A stretch of DNA of 64,000 bases from Peristeroidobacter soli (GCF_004138485.1 NZ_RYEV01000010.1:1-64000), one strand, 5' to 3'; positions 42,184 to 51,844 are shown, counted from the stretch's first letter. Program-made: numbers and translations. The notes: generated from the sequence alone by a model not told the origin.

Positions 42184-43176
42184 TCACTTGAAGAGATCAT
42201 TCCACATTCTGGCAACGTCCTCCGTCACGGGCTCCGGAAGCTCCACGGTATAGTGATCCGGATCTTTGCCCGTCTTCGTCACGCTGAAGCCGGCGTTCTC
42301 CACGTCGCTACATTTTGCACAGCGTACCACCTGGTCCGGGCGCTTGCCTTTCGGGTTGGTGCTGACAGAAACGCCATGAATGTTGACATCAGCGTTCGCT
42401 TTGGCATCTTGCGCCTGCTTTTCCAACGTCCTGCGGCTGTCATGCGGACCACGCCGATAAAGTAGCTTGTCGCCCGCCACACGGGTGATCTGCGCGCCGT
42501 TCTCCGCTTCTTGCACAACATGAGAGACTTGACTCAGGGCCCTTGCAGCATCGACCGTCTTGTCTGCAGCCCGCGCCGCTTTAATTACCTGTCCCGTACC
42601 TGGGATCGGACTCGCCACACCAATAACACTCGCCCCCACATCGATGAGGGCCCCTTGCACACCGACGCCGGTGTAGAGCGCCACACCGAGTTTGCCCACG
42701 TCGTACACCAGGAACGCGACATCCAGCGGACTATGCCCATCCGGGTCAACGAACTTGTAGGGATTGTTGTTGGCGTACGCGTACCGGTTCAGGCTGTGCA
42801 GGTTGTCGGGGTCGAGCTGTGCCGGGTCGATTCCCAGGAAACGCCCCAGCGTCGGATCGTAGTAGCGCGCCCCCATGTAGCTGAGACCCGTGCTCGCGTC
42901 ATAGGACTTGCCTGCAAACCACAGCGAGTTGTTGGCAGAGGCCGACGACTGAACGATGCGATCGCCGTAGGGGCGATATGTTTCCTTCCACACCGGATTG
43001 CCGTTTACGTCGGTCGCGAGCGCCGGGCTTCCGGCCGCGTCGTTGTGAAAGAACGTGGTCGTCTCACCGGCATATGACGGAGTGAGAGCGCAGAGCGCGA
43101 TCAGCGCTACGACTGCCGCGCCGAATCTTCTCAGTAACCGCATAAGGGGATTTTTTTCCTTGATCATATGCTTCAT
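42184..43176 (-). CDS. Exported Rhs core plus C-terminal toxin protein
   Basis: This protein has 330 residues from the ATG at 43,176; Met codons at 43,167 and 43,149 are alternatives. It has its own signal peptide (RLLRRFGAAVVALIALCALT, ending PSYAGE). It then contains what is normally the end of an Rhs shell: TTTFFHNDAAGSPALATDVN, YRPYGDRIV, and the Rhs core YMGARYYDPTLGRFLGIDPA followed by NRYAYANNNPYKFVDPDG. After that the toxin part begins with a Gly/Val-rich hydrophobic linker (VGVQGALIDVGASVIGVASP). It ends in a domain of about 85 residues (RRGPHDSRRTLEKQ, VNIHGVSVSTNPK, RCAKCSDV, HYTVELPEPVTEDVARMWND) that I cannot name. The preceding Rhs gene ends only 8 bp upstream. Confidence 0.85.
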   Translation of the reverse strand: MKHMIKEKNPLMRLLRRFGAAVVALIALCALTPSYAGETTTFFHNDAAGSPALATDVNGNPVWKETYRPYGDRIVQSSASANNSLWFAGKSYDASTGLSYMGARYYDPTLGRFLGIDPAQLDPDNLHSLNRYAYANNNPYKFVDPDGHSPLDVAFLVYDVGKLGVALYTGVGVQGALIDVGASVIGVASPIPGTGQVIKAARAADKTVDAARALSQVSHVVQEAENGAQITRVAGDKLLYRRGPHDSRRTLEKQAQDAKANADVNIHGVSVSTNPKGKRPDQVVRCAKCSDVENAGFSVTKTGKDPDHYTVELPEPVTEDVARMWNDLFK

Positions 43177-43184
43177 TCCCACGG

Positions 43185-46100
43185 TTAGTTGGACAACAGC
43201 AGATCCAACACGGCGGGCAACCAGGCGAGATTGACAACCTTGATCTGGAACACCACGGTATTGCCCGAGTTGCCGGCGTCCCCCGAATAGGTCGCGGTAA
43301 TGGTATGAGTGCCCAACGCCAGGCCCTGCACATCGATGCTTGCCTGGCCGTTGACCACATAGACCGTGCCGAGCAAATTGCCACCCTCGCTAAAAGTCAC
43401 CGTACCCGCTGGCGATGTGCCACCCACGTTGACGGTCAGAGTGACCATTTGATTGGCCTGGATCGCAACTGACGACCTCGTCGGCGTAATCGCGGTGGCC
43501 GGCAGCTGATCGGACACGCGCTGTGCGATTCGTTTGCCTCCCAGATAGATGTACTCGACCAGTTTGTTGGATTGCGTCGGTGTGTACTCGATCAGCAAAT
43601 CGCCGTTGGCCGCATAGAACTCATAGGTCGTGGTACCTGATTTGGCCCGCTTCACCCGCTTGGCCAATCCGTCGTAGCCATATTCGATCTTATTGGCTGT
43701 CGCGCAGTTGATACAGCGCAAGTTGGGCGCGCCATCGTAGGTGTAGGTCGTACCGGCACTGGCCGCAATGTTGCCGTACGCATCATACGAATACGAAGAT
43801 ACACGACTACCTGAGACGCCACTGAGCCGGTTCTGAGCGTTGTAAGCGTAGGAAAGATCGAAAGACCCGAGGCTTTGACTAGTGATATTGCCCGCGCCGT
43901 CGTAGCCCAATGTTCCAGTACCCCACGGGCCCGTTGCGCTGGTCAGGCGATTCAGATTGTCATAGCCGAGAACGCGGTCCATCGTCGCATCGACAGCGTC
44001 GCTGACACCGGTCAGGTTGCCGACGCCGTCATAGGCGTACGTGCTGCTGATGTAGTACGTGCCGGCTCGACGCGAATGAAAGCCGCCCGTCCACAGCCTG
44101 GAGTTCTGATCATAGTTGGTGACGATGCCATTGGCGTAGTCGACCTGCTTGATCATGCCGGACGGCCAGTAACTGACCGTATTGACGTACCCTGAGACCT
44201 GAGTCGGACGACCCAGCACATCGGGAGCATAGCTGACCGTTCGAGTGGAGACCGGATACGTGATCGCAGACAGCTGGTCTCTAGCGTTGTATGCATACAC
44301 CACTCCGAGCACATTGCCGTCGACCGTCAACGATTCGCTGGTCAGATTGTCGTTCGCGTCGTAGCCCATAACGCGGGTCGCGACAGATGAAGTTACAGTA
44401 TTGAGCCGACCGGTCTTGTAATAGGTCTGCGACACTGCCGGCGTGCCATCGGAATAGGTGACGCTGTTGAGTCGATTCTGGCCATCGTAACCAAAGTCAG
44501 TGCGCACTCCACCGACGATTCTGGCCGTCATGTTCCCGGCCGCGTCACGTTCATAGGTCGTCGCCGCTTCAGGGTGAGTCTCCGAGGTCATGTAGTAGCG
44601 GCTGTCATACCCAAACGAGCGAGCAACGCCTGCCTGAGATGCCGCCGTCACGAGATCGACGCTATTGCGCGTTAGCGTGACGTTCGCGGCAGCGTCCGCG
44701 GCGACCACACTCATGAGCACTTTACGATCCGGATCCCCATATGCCCGAAAATGATAAGTGGTTACCTTGCTGCGCTCATCCGTTACGGTTGCACTGCCCG
44801 CGCCATATGAAAACACCTTGTAACTGTTATCCGCGTTAGTAATCTTCGTCAGCCGATCAACAATGTCGTATTCGTACCGCGTGCCGATTGTAGCCCCGGG
44901 ATTCGACTCGAATGTCTTGCGACCGAGGGCGTCGTACTCGGAGAGTGTAGCGACGCCTCCGAGCTCAACCCGCGTGGGCCTGCCGTATGCATCATACGTC
45001 GTAGTCTCAACCAAGCTGCCGCGGGTGGAAGTCTTCGAATTCTGGGTGTAGACAATCGTCGTGGCATTGCCAATGGGTCGGGTAATCGAGGTCACCCGGC
45101 CTAATCCGTCAAAAGCGTAGGAGGTCACTCTACCCTCGCCGTCTGTCAATGACGTGATCTGGCCTGCGTCGCTGACCACTCGCGCGAGGTTTACTCCCTC
45201 CGGCTGGATCTCGGTGCGGGGGATTCCACGCTTATAGCTGGAGAATGTATGCACCAACCCGCGCGGAAAAGTAGTGGTGCTGATGTTTCCTTCGGTGTCG
45301 TAGGTATAGCTCGTCGAAACGCCGTCCGAGGTGCGCGAAGTGAGGCGCCCGTTGGCGTCGAATGAACGCGTAGTACTGGTGCTCGTGCGTGTTTCATCCT
45401 TGAGTCGACTGACGATCCACTTGGTCGTGTCAATGTAGTAGGTCAGGGCCGTGGTACGAGCACCGCCGTTCGGTCCGGATTCCGCCACCGTGCCCGGATT
45501 TCCGTAGCCATCGTAGTTCGAGAACTCCGTCGTGTGGGCTGCGCCGTTCACTGTGACCACCTTGCGCGCCAGCACGGGAATCTGCACGGAATAGTCGAAG
45601 GTGCTGCCCGAGCGTGCCGCCACCAGCGGCACCCTGGCGAATGTGTACTGCCACTTCAACGTCGTGGCGACCGACGTCCATTCGTTCGTTTCAGTGTAGT
45701 TGGTACCGATCTTTCGCTCGATCAGCAGCCCCAACCGCCATGCGCCGCCTCTCGTATACGTGATCGTTGGCGGCCCGCACAGCGCATCTCCCAAGGACGA
45801 AGAAAGCGGAACGTCTCTGAATTCGACAGGAACGAAGTACCCCAGGCCGATATGGCGATACTCCTCAACGCCTGCCGGAGTGGTGATCGTGGTGACATCA
45901 TACTCACCTTCCGCGAGTCCCAGCACATAGGCAAATTGCCAAATTCCATCTGCCGTCGTACGCGTCAGCAGCCGGGGCTCGGTGGTGCTGGGCATGGGCG
46001 TGACGTGGCAACTCTCCGGCGGAGACCATAAGCCCACCTCCGGACTTGCCTCATAGTTGTAGACCACTTCGCCGCCGGAGGGCAGACGTACGGCCCTCAG

Positions 46101-47036
46101 TCGCTTCCAGCCATCGCCCTGCACTGTGAAGTAAGTGGTGAAATACTGGTAGCTCCAGTAAGTGGCGTCGGGGCGAATGGCTTTGTTCAGCGGCCACATG
46201 TCACCTGCCGCGTCATACTCGTACTGGTAGATGATGCCGGCGCTCTCGATTTGAGTCAGTCTCGCGACGGTGTCGCTACCGAACGCCTTCGGCGTGTAAG
46301 TAAGCACGACCGAGCGCCCATCGCTGGCATCGATCCGTGTTGGAACATAGGGTGGTGGTGACGCTGCCGAGGAACCCTGCGTATCCGAATATTGAATGGT
46401 GAGAGTGTTGCCGTTGAGATCGACCACGCGGGTGGCCTGCCACTCGGCGACCTTGTTGCCGAGTGGCCCGACAACCTTTCTGGATCCCATTTCAAACTTC
46501 AAGCCCGCCGGCGACACCAGGGTCGGCAGACCGCCTGGACAGGTCATGCGCCAGTTCGATGAGCTGCGCACCTCTCCGGCGGCACCGTGCCACAAGGGTT
46601 CCTTCGTGCCATTGATATGGAACAATTGATACTTGCGCGAGGTTGCCACCCAGGCTGTACCGGCACACAATGAATCCGTACTGGGTTGCTCCGTAGCGAT
46701 CACCACCGGAGCAACATACAGGGTCCACCCCGCTCCCATGGAGCTCTGCGTGCCGCGCACGCGCCCATAGACGCGATTGATCTCGATGCTCAGTCCACCA
46801 TTGCCCGACAGTTGCAGCTCACGATGCACAAAGGCCAGGTTGCCATTGTGGTAATCGATCTGCTCGGTGGCACCAAGTAACTCGTTGGACCGCTCGACTT
46901 GATTCCTCGCTTGATCGAGCGGGATCGGACTTTGCGCCAGCGCGGATTGGGCAAGGCTCAGTGCCAGAAGCAACGCAGCCACCCAACACATTCTGCTGGC
47001 GACCATGTCAGCGACTTTAAAGAGATATTGGCTCAT
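43185..47036 (-). CDS. Exported Rhs/YD-repeat shell protein with C-terminal Ig-like domain
   Basis: This protein has 1,283 residues from the ATG at 47,036, chosen because a signal peptide follows (MCWVAALLLALSLAQSALAQ). An in-frame ATG at 47,117 would add 27 residues. The N-terminal region reads NELLGATEQIDYHNGNLAFV. Many YD repeats follow (YDALGRKTFESNPG, YERDAAGNMTARIVGG, YDGAGNITSQSLG), ending IEYGYDGLAKRVKRAKSGTT and EYIYLGGKRIAQRV. At that point most Rhs proteins continue directly into the core. Here a bacterial Ig-like domain of about 90 residues follows (TVTFSEGGNLLGTVYVVNGQ ... HTITATYSGDAGNSGN), then a stop. The core and toxin are on the next gene. The shell would form the beta-cage that encloses the toxin. 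Confidence 0.88.
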   Translation of the reverse strand: MSQYLFKVADMVASRMCWVAALLLALSLAQSALAQSPIPLDQARNQVERSNELLGATEQIDYHNGNLAFVHRELQLSGNGGLSIEINRVYGRVRGTQSSMGAGWTLYVAPVVIATEQPSTDSLCAGTAWVATSRKYQLFHINGTKEPLWHGAAGEVRSSSNWRMTCPGGLPTLVSPAGLKFEMGSRKVVGPLGNKVAEWQATRVVDLNGNTLTIQYSDTQGSSAASPPPYVPTRIDASDGRSVVLTYTPKAFGSDTVARLTQIESAGIIYQYEYDAAGDMWPLNKAIRPDATYWSYQYFTTYFTVQGDGWKRLRAVRLPSGGEVVYNYEASPEVGLWSPPESCHVTPMPSTTEPRLLTRTTADGIWQFAYVLGLAEGEYDVTTITTPAGVEEYRHIGLGYFVPVEFRDVPLSSSLGDALCGPPTITYTRGGAWRLGLLIERKIGTNYTETNEWTSVATTLKWQYTFARVPLVAARSGSTFDYSVQIPVLARKVVTVNGAAHTTEFSNYDGYGNPGTVAESGPNGGARTTALTYYIDTTKWIVSRLKDETRTSTSTTRSFDANGRLTSRTSDGVSTSYTYDTEGNISTTTFPRGLVHTFSSYKRGIPRTEIQPEGVNLARVVSDAGQITSLTDGEGRVTSYAFDGLGRVTSITRPIGNATTIVYTQNSKTSTRGSLVETTTYDAYGRPTRVELGGVATLSEYDALGRKTFESNPGATIGTRYEYDIVDRLTKITNADNSYKVFSYGAGSATVTDERSKVTTYHFRAYGDPDRKVLMSVVAADAAANVTLTRNSVDLVTAASQAGVARSFGYDSRYYMTSETHPEAATTYERDAAGNMTARIVGGVRTDFGYDGQNRLNSVTYSDGTPAVSQTYYKTGRLNTVTSSVATRVMGYDANDNLTSESLTVDGNVLGVVYAYNARDQLSAITYPVSTRTVSYAPDVLGRPTQVSGYVNTVSYWPSGMIKQVDYANGIVTNYDQNSRLWTGGFHSRRAGTYYISSTYAYDGVGNLTGVSDAVDATMDRVLGYDNLNRLTSATGPWGTGTLGYDGAGNITSQSLGSFDLSYAYNAQNRLSGVSGSRVSSYSYDAYGNIAASAGTTYTYDGAPNLRCINCATANKIEYGYDGLAKRVKRAKSGTTTYEFYAANGDLLIEYTPTQSNKLVEYIYLGGKRIAQRVSDQLPATAITPTRSSVAIQANQMVTLTVNVGGTSPAGTVTFSEGGNLLGTVYVVNGQASIDVQGLALGTHTITATYSGDAGNSGNTVVFQIKVVNLAWLPAVLDLLLSN

Positions 47037-47192
47037 TATTTTCTCAACGGCTGATGTCCACCGTGACTCGCGTACGAGCGTCCGCCAGACAGCCCTATTG
47101 GCATGGTTGAATTTCAATACAGTACGCGGAGGTGTCGATGTGCCCGTCGCTGTGAGTGCGGGATGATTCGCATTAGTCGCTGCAGCTATTGC

Positions 47193-47531
47193 TCAGCTGG
47201 GCGCGTAGATGCAGGAAACGTTGCAGCCCACTGACTGGTCGATGATCCGTATGCCAACTGTGCGATCTGACATCTGACGGGCGAGCAGAATGGCGTACAT
47301 TTCTTCGTAGTTAAGCGACGAGCGCCTCAGCGTAATGTATGTATTCGACGCCAAAGTGCAGCCAAGCAACGCCATGTTGCCATGAGCTTCGACACACGTG
47401 TCGCCGTCACTGGTGCCGTACGAAGCCTTTATTTTTACGTCGCGGCAAGCCCAGGTGCTGCAATCGGCAGCCGCAGTCGCCATGGCCGACATTGCCAGCA
47501 GAACCAGTACTAGCGAACACATTCCCTTCAT
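47193..47531 (-). CDS. Small exported cysteine-containing protein
   Basis: This 112-residue protein has a signal peptide (MKGMCSLVLVLLAMSAMATA, cleavage near AAADC) and six cysteines in the mature part. GGAGAG lies about six bases before the ATG at 47,531. The pattern of a late hydrophobic helix (YEEMYAILLARQM) followed by a beta strand and Cys near the end resembles the exported protein encoded divergently at 48,117, suggesting the same small beta-rich fold. Its stop is 157 bp before the proposed Rhs start on the same strand, and its start overlaps the preceding frame by 4 bp. Confidence 0.65.
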   Translation of the reverse strand: MKGMCSLVLVLLAMSAMATAAADCSTWACRDVKIKASYGTSDGDTCVEAHGNMALLGCTLASNTYITLRRSSLNYEEMYAILLARQMSDRTVGIRIIDQSVGCNVSCIYAPS

Positions 47532-47827
47532 GTCCAGCTCTCCGAACAGTTGATCAATTTCCAGAGCGGGAACATCAACCAGACCCGGCCCGTCTTCATT
47601 GACACTCCAACCGCTCGCGTTGGCGTGCTCAGCCGAGCGGAACTCCTGAGCTCACCGTCCTTAGCTTCGAAGTCACACTGATCTCGTCCCGGAAGATCAT
47701 CACGGCGCTTCTCATTCGGGTTTCGTTTGGAGAAGTAGGCCATCCAGTGATCATGGACCGCGGGAGTGAGCGACCTGAGAATCTGTTCGGCCGATGCCGC
47801 GCCGGTGAGCCACCTCCATGTCTTCAT
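47528..47827 (-). CDS. Hypothetical small protein
   Basis: This is a 99-residue frame with GGGAAG seven bases before the ATG and a 4-bp ATGA overlap with the next gene; those two features are the main support. It is basic, with MKTWRWLTGAASAEQILRSL at the start and WMAYFSKRNPNEKRRDDLPG in the middle. No signal peptide and no known family. It could be a regulator or a chance frame. Confidence 0.4.
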   Translation of the reverse strand: MKTWRWLTGAASAEQILRSLTPAVHDHWMAYFSKRNPNEKRRDDLPGRDQCDFEAKDGELRSSARLSTPTRAVGVSMKTGRVWLMFPLWKLINCSESWT

Positions 47828-48116
47828 CGCTGATCTTCCCTATCGACAGGCGGGTTGCCTGCGTTCGTCATTGTTGTTGAACATACAATCGCAGCGCCAA
47901 AGGATATCTGTCAACGGCGATCATGTTGAACGTGTGCGAAATCAGGGATTCGATGAAACGACGAAACGGCAGCTTCATCGGGACCGTTCTCAGCGAAGCA
48001 GTGCTCGGTGAATCCCTGAATTTGTTCCTACGGCGATTGACATGACCACGAACTCGCCGCAAAACTAAGCCGGCTCAACATTAGTTATAACGTTGGCAAC
48101 CAGGGAAGAAGAACAC

Positions 48117-48485
48117 ATGAAATTGTTTCGTTCGTTAGCCGTTTCAATCTTGTTATTGGTCGGCCACGCGGCGCCCGCTCATAGCGAGGCCTCCGCCGTG
48201 AATGCGATCATTCAACGCATGCAGATCAACAAGAATCTGGGAAACATGGTGTTCATCCAGCTTGCCACTCCGCCCGTCGACCGAGGCAGCTGCACGGGAT
48301 CGCCTCCGAACCCGAGCTGGCACTTCCTGTTGCTCCTCGATGATGAGACGGGCGCGGGCAAGAGCATGTACGCACAGCTGTTGGTTGCTTTTGCAGCGGG
48401 ACAGCCCGTCGACCTTGGAGGCACCGGTCTGTGTCCGTGGGGGACGGTCGAGGAACTGAAGGGAGTCGCTCTTAGAGCGAATTAG
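48117..48485 (+). CDS. Small exported hypothetical protein
   Basis: This 122-residue protein has a signal peptide (MKLFRSLAVSILLLVGHAAP, then AHSEA). The ATG at 48,117 has GGGAAGAAG upstream. The mature part reads NKNLGNMVFIQLATPP, a Cys, WHFLLLLDDETGAGKSMYAQ, LLVAFAAGQPVDLGGTGLCP and VEELKGVAL. This strand-helix-strand order (LL.A...G..V...G.G.C) is common to many small exported proteobacterial proteins whose role is unknown to me. It is divergent from the Rhs operon and its end overlaps the convergent helicase gene by 4 bp. Confidence 0.7.
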   Translation: MKLFRSLAVSILLLVGHAAPAHSEASAVNAIIQRMQINKNLGNMVFIQLATPPVDRGSCTGSPPNPSWHFLLLLDDETGAGKSMYAQLLVAFAAGQPVDLGGTGLCPWGTVEELKGVALRAN

Positions 48486-51400
48486 CTCAGCTGCACTTCC
48501 CGCCACTGCTTCATCAGCGGGAAGTACAGCGCGGCGCGCACCTGCTGACCGGGACGAAACAGTCCCATCAGCCGTGCATAGCGCTGCAGCTGTTCGCGAT
48601 ATCGCCGCACTTCATCGGCGAGAAACTGCTCCAGGCCGCCGCCCTCGTGCGTGCCGGTCTTGAAGTCGACGATCCAGCGCACGCCGTGTTCGTCGACGAA
48701 CGTACGGTCGATCACACCGGAGACGAGTTCGCCTTGAAATACACCGGTCAAGGCCAGCTCGGACTCCGCGTCGATCAACTGAGATGACAAGCCAAGCAGC
48801 CAGCGACCGCGATCGTCGGCGAGCGTCTGAGCCATCGCGGCGACGACGCGTTCGGCGGCCGCCTCGCATCGATCGGGGGGCACGCCGAGCTCGGCCAGCT
48901 CGGCACACAACCGAGCGCGGTTCGGCGAGGGAATCGTATGGTCGACACCGGCGCGGACCAGCCGGTCCAGCTCACGGTGTACGAGCGTGCCGATGTGACG
49001 AGCGGTTTGCGAGGCCCAATCGAATTCGAGTCGCGGTTCCACATCGCTGACATTCACGGCCTTGGCAGTCACCGGCGCATCCGGCGCAGGCGGTTGCCAT
49101 TGCGGCGGCAGGCGGCGCACGCGTAGAGCAGGACCGGAAGCGGCTGCGAACAAATCCTGTTGAGGCTTGGTTTGCACCGTCGATTCGAAGTGTGACTTCA
49201 CCTCGGGCCAGAGCAGACGAAGCATCGAGCCATTCAAGGGCTCGCGGATGGACGCGCCCTCCTCTGTTTCTTTCACGCGGACCCGGCCGAGCAGGTGCAA
49301 GACTCGTTTGGCGCGAGTCGCCGCCACATACAGCAATCGGCCGCGCTCTCGGGCGCTACGCTCACGTTCCAGCATCTCGATCCAGCGGTACATGGGATCG
49401 GAGTCGGTGCCGGCGGCTTTGATCGGTGCGAAGACGATGCCGCCGTCGTTTCCTGGAATTCGCGTCCAGCGCATCAGCTCGCGGCTCTCACCGCGCAACA
49501 GTCGATCCAGCGCCGGCAGGATGACCACGTCGTATTCCAAACCCTTCGACTTGTGGATGGTCATCACTTCCACGCGCGCGCGGTTCTCGGGTCTCGGCCG
49601 GGCGAACAAGCGATCCAGCTGTTCTTCCAGGCGCGCGACGTCATCGAGATCGCCGGCGATTTCGATCTGATCGAGTCGCGACAGATACGCGTCGGCATCA
49701 TCGAGATCCTGCGGCCGATGCAGCGTCGCCGGGCCGCCCAGCGCATTCCACGTTCGCTCGACCCAGTCACGCAGTGACAAGCGGCCACGCTGAGCTTCGG
49801 CAGTCTGCAGAATCGAGTGCACGCGAGCCACGCGCTCTCGGCCATCCGCGCTGAGCGCCTCGCTCGACTCCAGCGCCCGAGTCAGCAGCTCGCTAACCGT
49901 CGAGTTGCGATTGTTGTTCACGATCGCGTGCAAGTCGTTCAGCGTGAGCCCACTCCATGGCGCGCGCAGCACCGCGAGCCAGGAGGTGCGATCCGCAAGA
50001 TGCAACAGCGCGCGCGTGAGCGCAGTCAAATCCTGCACGACGGGTCGATCCAACAGCGCCTCGATTTCGATGGCCTGGAAATCGATCGACGCCGCATGCA
50101 GCTGACTTGCAATCATGCCGACGTGCGTACGCGCCGTGACCAGCACAGCGACGGTCGTCTCCGGATCTTCGGCGAGACTCTTGCGCACCAGCTTCACGAC
50201 CTGGCGCGCCTCAGCCAACTCATCCTTCTCGAACGACGGATGCACCTTCACGCCGCCGCGCGTGCTCGACAGCGCCGCGACGCTCGGGCTGTAACGAACT
50301 GCGCCCTGCTCCGCATTGTCGGTGGGCGACAGCACGCCCGGGAACACGCGATTCACCCATTCGATGATGGGGCGCGTGGAGCGGAAGTTCGAGGTGAGCT
50401 GCAACGGTTCGAGCGGCACATTGCGCAGGCCGTGCCGCTGCAACTGCAGGAACAAACCGACCTCGGCCTGGCGGAAGCGATAGATCGATTGCATCGGGTC
50501 GCCCACGCAGAACAGCGTGCGCCCATCGCCTTGCGTCCAGCCCGCCGTCAACCGTTCGAGCAGATCGAGCTGTCCGAACGAGGTGTCCTGAAACTCATCG
50601 ACCAGCAGATGTTGCAGGCGATAGTCGAACGCGAGCGCAAGATCGGTAGGCTCCTCGCTCGATCCCAACGCCTGCAGCGCTCGCAAGGCGGCTTCGATGT
50701 AGTCCGCCTGTCCTTGCGACTGAAACACGATCTGCAACTCGGCGACCGCGACTGGCAGCACCGCGAGCAACGCTTCGAGAATCGCCCACTGATCCATCGA
50801 GTACGTCGGCCGCGGCAGACCGCGAAGCGCGTCGAGGTGCGCAATCAGCGTCTCATCGTCGGCAAGCTCGGCCAGCACCGAGAGCATCCGCTCCTTCTCG
50901 CGGGGATGCGTGGTCGGAAAGCCGCTCTTCTTCGTGACGGTCTGATACGGCGAGCCATCGCGCTTCAGGAACACACTCGCCAGCGCGAGCCAGGCATCGA
51001 TGGTGTCGCTCTGCGCGTTCGGACACGCCTGAGCATTCGAGCATGCGTTCAGCAGCAGTCGTTTCTCTTCGTTGACGCCGGCGGCATCGCGCAGATTGGA
51101 CGCGGCAAATACCGCCAGATCCCAATACTCGCGACGGCGAACGTCGTTGAGCAGTGCGCACAGCGTCGTGAGATGGCGCTGGATCACGTTCTGCAACGTT
51201 TGTTCGAGCACCGTGCGCAAGTTGTCGTGAGCGCCTGCGCTGACGATCTGATGCAACCACTGATCGCGCTTGGCGAGCAGCTCGCACAGCAGATCCGCGA
51301 GCAGATCGGTGCGATTGCCCAGATGCACGATGAGCGATTCCAAGTGCTCGGCGACCGTTGAGCCCTCGCCCAGTCGCTCGATCAGGCGGCGCGCGGCGGT

Positions 51401-51844
51401 TTCATACAAGGGCCACGGGTCGCTGGCCGGCTCCAGCGCGGAGCCCGTGCCGGCGAGAATCGGCAAGCGACGCGCGAGCGTCGAGTTGAGCGCGTCGATC
51501 GTTTGAATACGCAGGCGCGAGGGATGCTCGGCGAGTTTCCAATTGCGCTCGACGTCGGCGGCACGCACCGCGCGAGCCAGCTCCCACGTCGTGAGCTTGT
51601 GCGGCGATTCCGGGGCCGGGGCGCCAGCCGCTTCGATGGACAGCAAGATGCGATTGCGCATTTCCGCCGCGGCTTTGCGCGTGAACGTGATCGCGAGGAT
51701 TTGTTCCGGATGCTCGACCGTCGCGAGCAATCGCAGATAGCGCTGAGTGAGCAGCTCGGTTTTACCGGAGCCGGCCGGCGCCTGGACGATGAATGAGCGC
51801 GTCGGATCGAGCGCGCGCTTGCGGGCGGCAGCGTCGCTACTCAT
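48482..51844 (-). CDS. UvrD/Rep-family helicase-nuclease (AddA/RecB-like)
   Basis: This 1,120-residue protein is a superfamily 1A helicase fused to a nuclease, for double-strand break resection. Walker A is VQAPAGSGKTELLTQRYLRL, motif Ia AITFTRKAAAEMR, Walker B VDEFQDTSFGQ, motif III CVGDPMQSIYRFRQAEV, motif V VMTIHKSKGLEYDVVILPAL and motif VI VAATRAKRVLHLLG. The C-terminal PD-(D/E)xK nuclease shows GVIDRTFVDEHGVRWIVDFK. It overlaps the upstream PD-(D/E)xK gene by 8 bp. The two together resemble AddAB rather than RecBCD, as no RecC or RecD is present. Confidence 0.9.
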   Translation of the reverse strand: MSSDAAARKRALDPTRSFIVQAPAGSGKTELLTQRYLRLLATVEHPEQILAITFTRKAAAEMRNRILLSIEAAGAPAPESPHKLTTWELARAVRAADVERNWKLAEHPSRLRIQTIDALNSTLARRLPILAGTGSALEPASDPWPLYETAARRLIERLGEGSTVAEHLESLIVHLGNRTDLLADLLCELLAKRDQWLHQIVSAGAHDNLRTVLEQTLQNVIQRHLTTLCALLNDVRRREYWDLAVFAASNLRDAAGVNEEKRLLLNACSNAQACPNAQSDTIDAWLALASVFLKRDGSPYQTVTKKSGFPTTHPREKERMLSVLAELADDETLIAHLDALRGLPRPTYSMDQWAILEALLAVLPVAVAELQIVFQSQGQADYIEAALRALQALGSSEEPTDLALAFDYRLQHLLVDEFQDTSFGQLDLLERLTAGWTQGDGRTLFCVGDPMQSIYRFRQAEVGLFLQLQRHGLRNVPLEPLQLTSNFRSTRPIIEWVNRVFPGVLSPTDNAEQGAVRYSPSVAALSSTRGGVKVHPSFEKDELAEARQVVKLVRKSLAEDPETTVAVLVTARTHVGMIASQLHAASIDFQAIEIEALLDRPVVQDLTALTRALLHLADRTSWLAVLRAPWSGLTLNDLHAIVNNNRNSTVSELLTRALESSEALSADGRERVARVHSILQTAEAQRGRLSLRDWVERTWNALGGPATLHRPQDLDDADAYLSRLDQIEIAGDLDDVARLEEQLDRLFARPRPENRARVEVMTIHKSKGLEYDVVILPALDRLLRGESRELMRWTRIPGNDGGIVFAPIKAAGTDSDPMYRWIEMLERERSARERGRLLYVAATRAKRVLHLLGRVRVKETEEGASIREPLNGSMLRLLWPEVKSHFESTVQTKPQQDLFAAASGPALRVRRLPPQWQPPAPDAPVTAKAVNVSDVEPRLEFDWASQTARHIGTLVHRELDRLVRAGVDHTIPSPNRARLCAELAELGVPPDRCEAAAERVVAAMAQTLADDRGRWLLGLSSQLIDAESELALTGVFQGELVSGVIDRTFVDEHGVRWIVDFKTGTHEGGGLEQFLADEVRRYREQLQRYARLMGLFRPGQQVRAALYFPLMKQWREVQLS

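Noticed and set aside
41694-47036. Explaining the two Rhs genes as one gene broken by a frameshift or sequencing error
   Set aside because: The downstream half begins with a complete signal peptide absent from ordinary Rhs cores, and the upstream half ends in a complete Ig-like domain. A single indel would not create either.
49817-51361. 514-codon open frame on the plus strand
   Set aside because: It is antisense to the AddA-like helicase, is Arg/Gln-rich with low-complexity composition, and lacks a ribosome site or domain.
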